NCBI GenBank assembly: GCA_001466705.2
Contig: LATX02000189.1
Coordinates: 868,001 to 932,000, forward strand
Length of the DNA stretch: 64,000 nt
Direction: 5' to 3'
Source of the DNA: Moniliophthora roreri
Lineage: Eukaryota > Basidiomycota > Agaricomycetes > Agaricales > Marasmiaceae
In this document: positions 60,426-64,000 of the stretch, in pieces
How positions within the stretch are numbered: the stretch's first letter is position 1
Layout of the letters: every line of letters starts with the position of its first letter
Notes under the pieces: generated by a model
Database searches by the model: none
The model's input: the letters and a program-made list of their open reading frames with translations, nothing else
What the model was told of the DNA's origin: nothing
Position numbers and translations under genes: made by a program

Positions 60426-61062
60426 TTACTCTTCGTCAGGATCTTCCTCTTTCTGCTTCTCCAACGCCTTCTTCTTGGCCTTCTTCCTTCTCCGCCGTTC
60501 TCTCTCCTGTTGTTTTGCTCTCTTGAGCTCCTCCTTTGATAAACCAGGATTATGCAGTCGATCTAACTGTTCAAAGTTCAATGTTTTGCAAAATGAAAAT
60601 GAAAAGATCAAGTCAAAGCACCTTTTCCAAAAGTAACCGACGGGCCAATTCCCGATTTTTCGCTAATGAACGCGTTTCCTGGCATGACACTCTAATCCCA
60701 GTAGGCTTATGCAGCAATTGAACGTTATTCTCAGTTTTGTTTACAGATTGACCACCCTGAACAAATGTATATGCATTAGGCAAATTCTCTAGGCCATGTA
60801 CATAGTATAACAAACGCACCGGACCACTCCCTGTCCATCGCTCTACCATTAGTTATTGATACCAAAAAAGAATTAAAGCATACTGACCTCGCACGAACGA
60901 CTCCTGTATGTCCTCCTCCTTGAGCTCTGGTATTTTTCGTTCTTTGTGCGCTTTCTTGAGGGCAGAGTAGTACATCGGGCGGTTCGGGGAGGAAGAGGGC
61001 GGATCAGGCAGAGCAGCAGGTTCTATACTAAAATTTAGCGATTCAAGACCGTTTGACATCAT
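60426..61062 (-). CDS. Mitochondrial class-I release-factor-like protein with GGQ (MTRFR/Rso55 type)
   Basis: Members (human C12orf65/MTRFR, yeast Rso55) lack codon-recognition domains and rescue stalled mitochondrial ribosomes through the GGQ loop. I start at MMSNGLESLNFSIEPAALPD (61062). RPMYYSALKKAHKERKIPEL and KEEDIQESFVRG come first. Splicing through an 11-base exon (60820-60830), with introns 60831-60887 and 60757-60819, creates RGSGPGGQSVNKT. Next is ENNVQLLHKPTGIRVSCQET then RSLAKNRELARRLLLEK, a third intron, and a Lys/Arg-rich tail (LDRLHNPGLSKEELKRAKQQ) ending EEDPDEE. About 150 residues. The start codon is 13 bases beyond the MZM1 stop. No classical targeting peptide is visible; if the upstream intron 61028-61079 is used, the frame instead fuses to MZM1. 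Confidence 0.85.
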
Positions 61063-61075
61063 CCAACAAGAGCAC

Positions 61076-61615
61076 TCACGTCCCAGCTGCTTTATCCCGC
61101 TTTCTGGAACTCCGACTAGACTCCATCTTGGGTGGGTTTTTTATTGAATCGTTGTCGCCGAGTTCAGTGTGTTCGTTAATATGCAGGCCTTGAGGAGTAA
61201 GTCAGCTCTCCCAAAGAAACAAGTGAGTTATGGGGACATACTCCAGGTCTCTCCAACGTCTTGCTTAGTAGCTTGTATGATGTTCCGTCTCAAGAATGCA
61301 GCGACGTTCCGAGCATCTTCGCAAAGTTGCTGATATACAACAGGGTCCTGCTCTGCCTGTCCGGAAAGCGCGTCTTCCCTCATCTTCAGGCGAAAGGCTA
61401 ATTATTCGTGTGGTTGAGAAAGATGGTCGTTCGAATGCCACGAAATACAGCTAACCTTTTAGTGTCGGTTCATCCCCTGAAACGAGGAGAGTCAATTAGC
61501 ACCACAAACTCCGATTGGCTACGGGAGACACACCAGCAAACGTGAATGAAGAAGCACGATACAAGTCCCGATACGCAGCGCGTGCCGCTGCCCGAAGTTG
61601 CGCAGAAATGGACAT
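61076..61615 (-). CDS. MZM1: LYR-motif complex III assembly factor Mzm1 (LYRM7)
   Basis: Matrix chaperone that stabilises the Rieske Fe-S protein before insertion in complex III. Start MSISAQLRAAARAAYRDLYR, with the LYR motif in RDLYRAS. Two short introns flank a 21-base exon that encodes GDEPTLK; then AFRLKMREDALSGQAEQDPV, YQQLCEDARNVAAFLRRNII and QATKQDVGETW follow. The last exon, with a single base carried across the intron, gives SLHINEHTELGDNDSIKNPP; the TELGDN(D/E)(S/T)IK motif is a hallmark of Mzm1. It ends KRDKAAGT with stop TGA at 61076-61078. That TGA is part of a GTGAGT splice donor (see findings). An upstream in-frame Met exists (61696) but overlaps the EI24 start. It diverges from EI24 with 79 bases between starts. 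Confidence 0.9.
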
Positions 61616-61694
61616 GGTGGAGGTAAACGGAGTGTCAAGAACGCGTGGTAAATATTTGGCTTCGGCCACCCTCCCTGGCTTGCCTACCCGCATC

Positions 61695-63077
61695 ATGTCG
61701 GCAAGGTCACTATACCCTTCATTTCTGTCAGTACAGGACTCTCTTGTTCTTCAGCTAAGGTGGGCATGGCATGGATTCAAGGATGCGTTTAGATGGGATG
61801 TGGTGGTTTCTGTTGCGGGGTGAGATCCAAGCGTTTGTGCCGCGTGTCCTGCTAAACGCTGGGCTGAGACAGTGACCCGGAAATTCGAGCGAACATCTAC
61901 AAGTCACTGTTGTTAAACTCATTATCACTGACCTCGATATACACCTTCGATCTCTTCCTGAAACCTCTCATGAAAGGTCAAACCAAATGGTTGCATCGCA
62001 ATGTAGGTTGGTTTTATCAGGCGTTGTGGTTGTTTCCTGTGATTGGGCTGTCGTTCTATCTGAATGTAAGGCAGAAATCTGAACTCTGCATTTCTATTCC
62101 TCATAAGCTATTTGACAGAGTTTGTGGTGCTCCGTCATTGCGAAGCGTACATTCATGCTCCAACATGGAAACCGTGCATCGGCCGACCAACCCTCTACGT
62201 ACACCGGGATGATCAAAGCTATTGCGACAAGTGCGTATAGAGTCATCATGGTATTCACCTCCGTGTTGGTATCCTTCGGCTTGGGGAATATCCCATACAT
62301 CGGCCCTGTCTTAGGTTTCTTCTTCCTCTGTTGGGTGGATTCGTGCGTGGCTCTCCTCCGATTAACATGAATTTGACGTTGACTAGAAGCAGGTATTATT
62401 GTTTCGAGTGGGTGGTCGTTTCCCATTGAAGATTAGGGCTTTTGCCCAATGATACATCGAGCATAGGTTCGTGTGGATCGCCCGAGGTCTTTCTCTTTCC
62501 TCGCGAGTACGTCACTTGGAAGAACGTTGGGCTTACTACTTGGCTTTCGGTATGTTCAATCCTGACTATGGCCATTAGCCGCACTAAGTTTTTTGTAGGT
62601 ATGCCTACTGCAGCCCTCTGCACGTTCGGATCTGGACTCGCCAACGGCGCAATATTCGCACTTGTCTTTCCTCTGGTGAGATCTCTTATGTTGGCCGGCA
62701 TTTGAATTTCTTTCACTGATCCAATAATTCGACAGTTCGTCATAATGGCAATGCACGCACGACCTCTCCCGAATGATCCTTACAGCCCACTTCTCTCACT
62801 TCCTCACCGAAGTAACGAGCAAAGTGATGTTGTGAGGCATCCGTCTCCGTTCATTCCGATACGTTTACCGATATTTGCCTTGGTGATGTATCTGAACGAT
62901 TGGATCGTGAGGGTATTCAGTATCGGGGGTGCCAGACCAGGCCGTAGTAGGGCTCTGAGTGATACAACGAACACGGAGAGTATGGAGGAAGGGAGCGGAA
63001 TTCACAATGAGTCGATACCGCTTCAGCCAAGGGCGACTAAGGATAGGTTAAAATTGGGCCGTCGGAAACTGGATTGA
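61695..63077 (+). CDS. EI24-family membrane protein
   Basis: EI24/EPG-4 proteins are multi-pass ER membrane proteins linked to autophagy in animals; fungal relatives include lipid-droplet and spore-wall proteins. Start MSARSLYPSFLSVQDSLVLQ, then LRWAWHGFKDAFRWDVVVSV. Splicing gives SLLLNSLSLTSIYTFDLFLK, VGWFYQALWLFPVIGLSFYL, TSAYRVIMVFTSVLVSFGLG then NIPYIGPVLGFFFLCWVDS and YCFEWVV-type sequence, a family hallmark (EYRW/FEW before the last helices). TAALCTFGSGLANGAIFALV is a late membrane helix. The C-terminal 110 residues are cytosolic and polar (DPYSPLLSLPHRSNEQSDVV) and end LGRRKLD. About six introns; one join at 62385-62560 is uncertain. About 350 residues. Confidence 0.8.
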
Positions 63078-63675
63078 CCCCTTGCATGTAGTACTGGACC
63101 TGCTTTTATACTAGATTGCCTCGAGTGAGTTAAGGGTGATGGCCGTGGAAACTCTGAGCGCAAGGTTGGATCATCTACTACAGTGATCAACGACTTTGCA
63201 TTGTAGAGCAACTCACCGGCGCTACTGCCACCAACCGATTTCACTGGAATTTACGAGGTGGACACACAATCTGAATGCAAATAGGTCCGCGTAGTCCAGC
63301 TACGAGGCGGGGAATAAGCGAAGGCGAAGCTTTCTACTCTACATACAGTGACTCATGCCTGGAGCATGGTGGATAGTCTTGTTTCAAGACTAGGTTTCCA
63401 CGTCAGGCTGAGGGGAAAAGAAATTGGTCCTTGAGACGTAACACGTAGTAATCTTGGAGATTCGCCATCTTTATTCCTTCGAAGATTTTAGCCTGAATGA
63501 GATAGATCAATATGCACCGACACGAGCTTACAAGGTTGCGTTCCACAAGGCAACAAAGCACACCCTCCAGAAATTCACGAGTGGTGGATGCCGATATCTA
63601 TAAGTATAGTCGTTGTATACAAGACGTAGAGGATTAGGTGGGTAATTAGAATACTGTGGGCAATTCATCAGAGGT
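63078..63675. other. Convergent intergenic region
   Basis: 598 bases between the EI24-family gene and the carrier gene, both ending here. No gene or repeat seen. Confidence 0.5.
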
Positions 63676-64000
63676 CTACGACTCTTTGTTTCGTCGCATC
63701 TCCTCTCTTTTCGCCGCGGTTGATCTCAACAACCAAGCTAGGTTTTCGTAGACGACGAACGTCACGCAAGTGCCGGGGAGCACACGCACGAGGTTGGTCG
63801 CAAGACCACGGTAAAAGCCTCTGAAGCCCTCTGCTGTCCAAGTCCTTTGGATTGTGCTTCGTATTGTAGGATATGCATGCGTTGAGGCATCATTCTGAAC
63901 GGAAATGAGTAAGCAAGTCCTCGACTTCCTTTAGAAGAAGTGCACGCACCTGTATACGTGATCGAATGACTTGGTATGGATAGGTGACTGACAGCGCTAG
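63676..64000 (-). CDS. Mitochondrial carrier, C-terminal part (FAD/folate carrier-like)
   Basis: SLC25 family inner-membrane transporter; the gene continues beyond the right edge. Two exons are visible: LALSVTYPYQVIRSRIQ, a Px(D/Y)xx(K/R)-type repeat signature, and after an intron with acceptor near 63898, NDASTHAYPTIRSTIQRTWT then AEGFRGFYRGLATNLVRVLP and GTCVTFVVYENLAWLL. YPYQVIRSRIQ with ATNLVRVLPG and TFVVYEN is typical of the SLC25A32/Flx1 branch (mitochondrial FAD or folate, and related NAD carriers). It ends in a charged tail (KRREEMRRNKES). With only the third repeat visible, substrate is tentative. Confidence 0.8.

Overview
The window is nuclear DNA from a basidiomycete fungus, most likely a mushroom-forming agaricomycete. 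The evidence is the gene structure: nearly every gene is broken by GT-AG introns of about 45 to 75 bases, intergenic gaps are often under 250 bases on either strand, and the proteins match fungal families, several in forms typical of basidiomycetes. I recognise about 27 protein genes; the outermost two run off the window. No tRNA, rRNA, CRISPR array or intact mobile element was found.

Layout. 1-4297: a TOG-domain microtubule polymerase (partial) diverges from ribosome-assembly factor NOC3. 6111-9670: a TEA/ATTS transcription factor diverges from ESCRT-I subunit VPS23. 9671-13660: an unusual 4-kb gap with no recognisable gene. 13661-19776: inner-nuclear-membrane protein HEH1/SRC1, mitochondrial sulfide:quinone oxidoreductase and an MSO1-like secretion factor. 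20352-21897: a secreted, probably GPI-anchored cupredoxin. 22301-33311: an RNase MRP subunit (RMP1/NEPRO family), an AP-2 type beta adaptin, the OTU2 deubiquitinase, an aldo-keto reductase, a Rap1GDS-like ARM protein and a peroxisomal enoyl-CoA isomerase. 33898-41539: an amino-acid permease, pirin, NSA1 and GID-complex E3 subunit RMD5. 41828-49270: exportin CRM1, translation factor TMA20/MCTS1, an SRR1-like protein and an unidentified acidic protein. 49878-58321: a same-strand block CDC25-CCT1-CDC27 (in transcription order). 59279-64000: an SGNH esterase, a tight pair of genes with likely mitochondrial products (GGQ release-factor-like protein and MZM1), an EI24-family membrane protein and the end of a mitochondrial carrier.

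Most genes are housekeeping and form no obvious biosynthetic or defence cluster. Themes recur: nucleolus and ribosome biogenesis (NOC3, RMP1, NSA1, TMA20), nuclear envelope and transport (HEH1, CRM1), cell-cycle control (CDC25, CDC27, CCT1, STU2-like) and mitochondrial function (SQR, MZM1, GGQ factor, carrier). The most unusual signals are the MZM1/GGQ-factor junction, where a good intron would remove the MZM1 stop codon and fuse two reading frames; an 11-base exon in the GGQ gene; a 33-base duplication shared by the NSA1 leader and RMD5 coding sequence; and two GC-AG introns. Exon boundaries were deduced by eye from splice signals and family conservation and have not been tested against transcripts.
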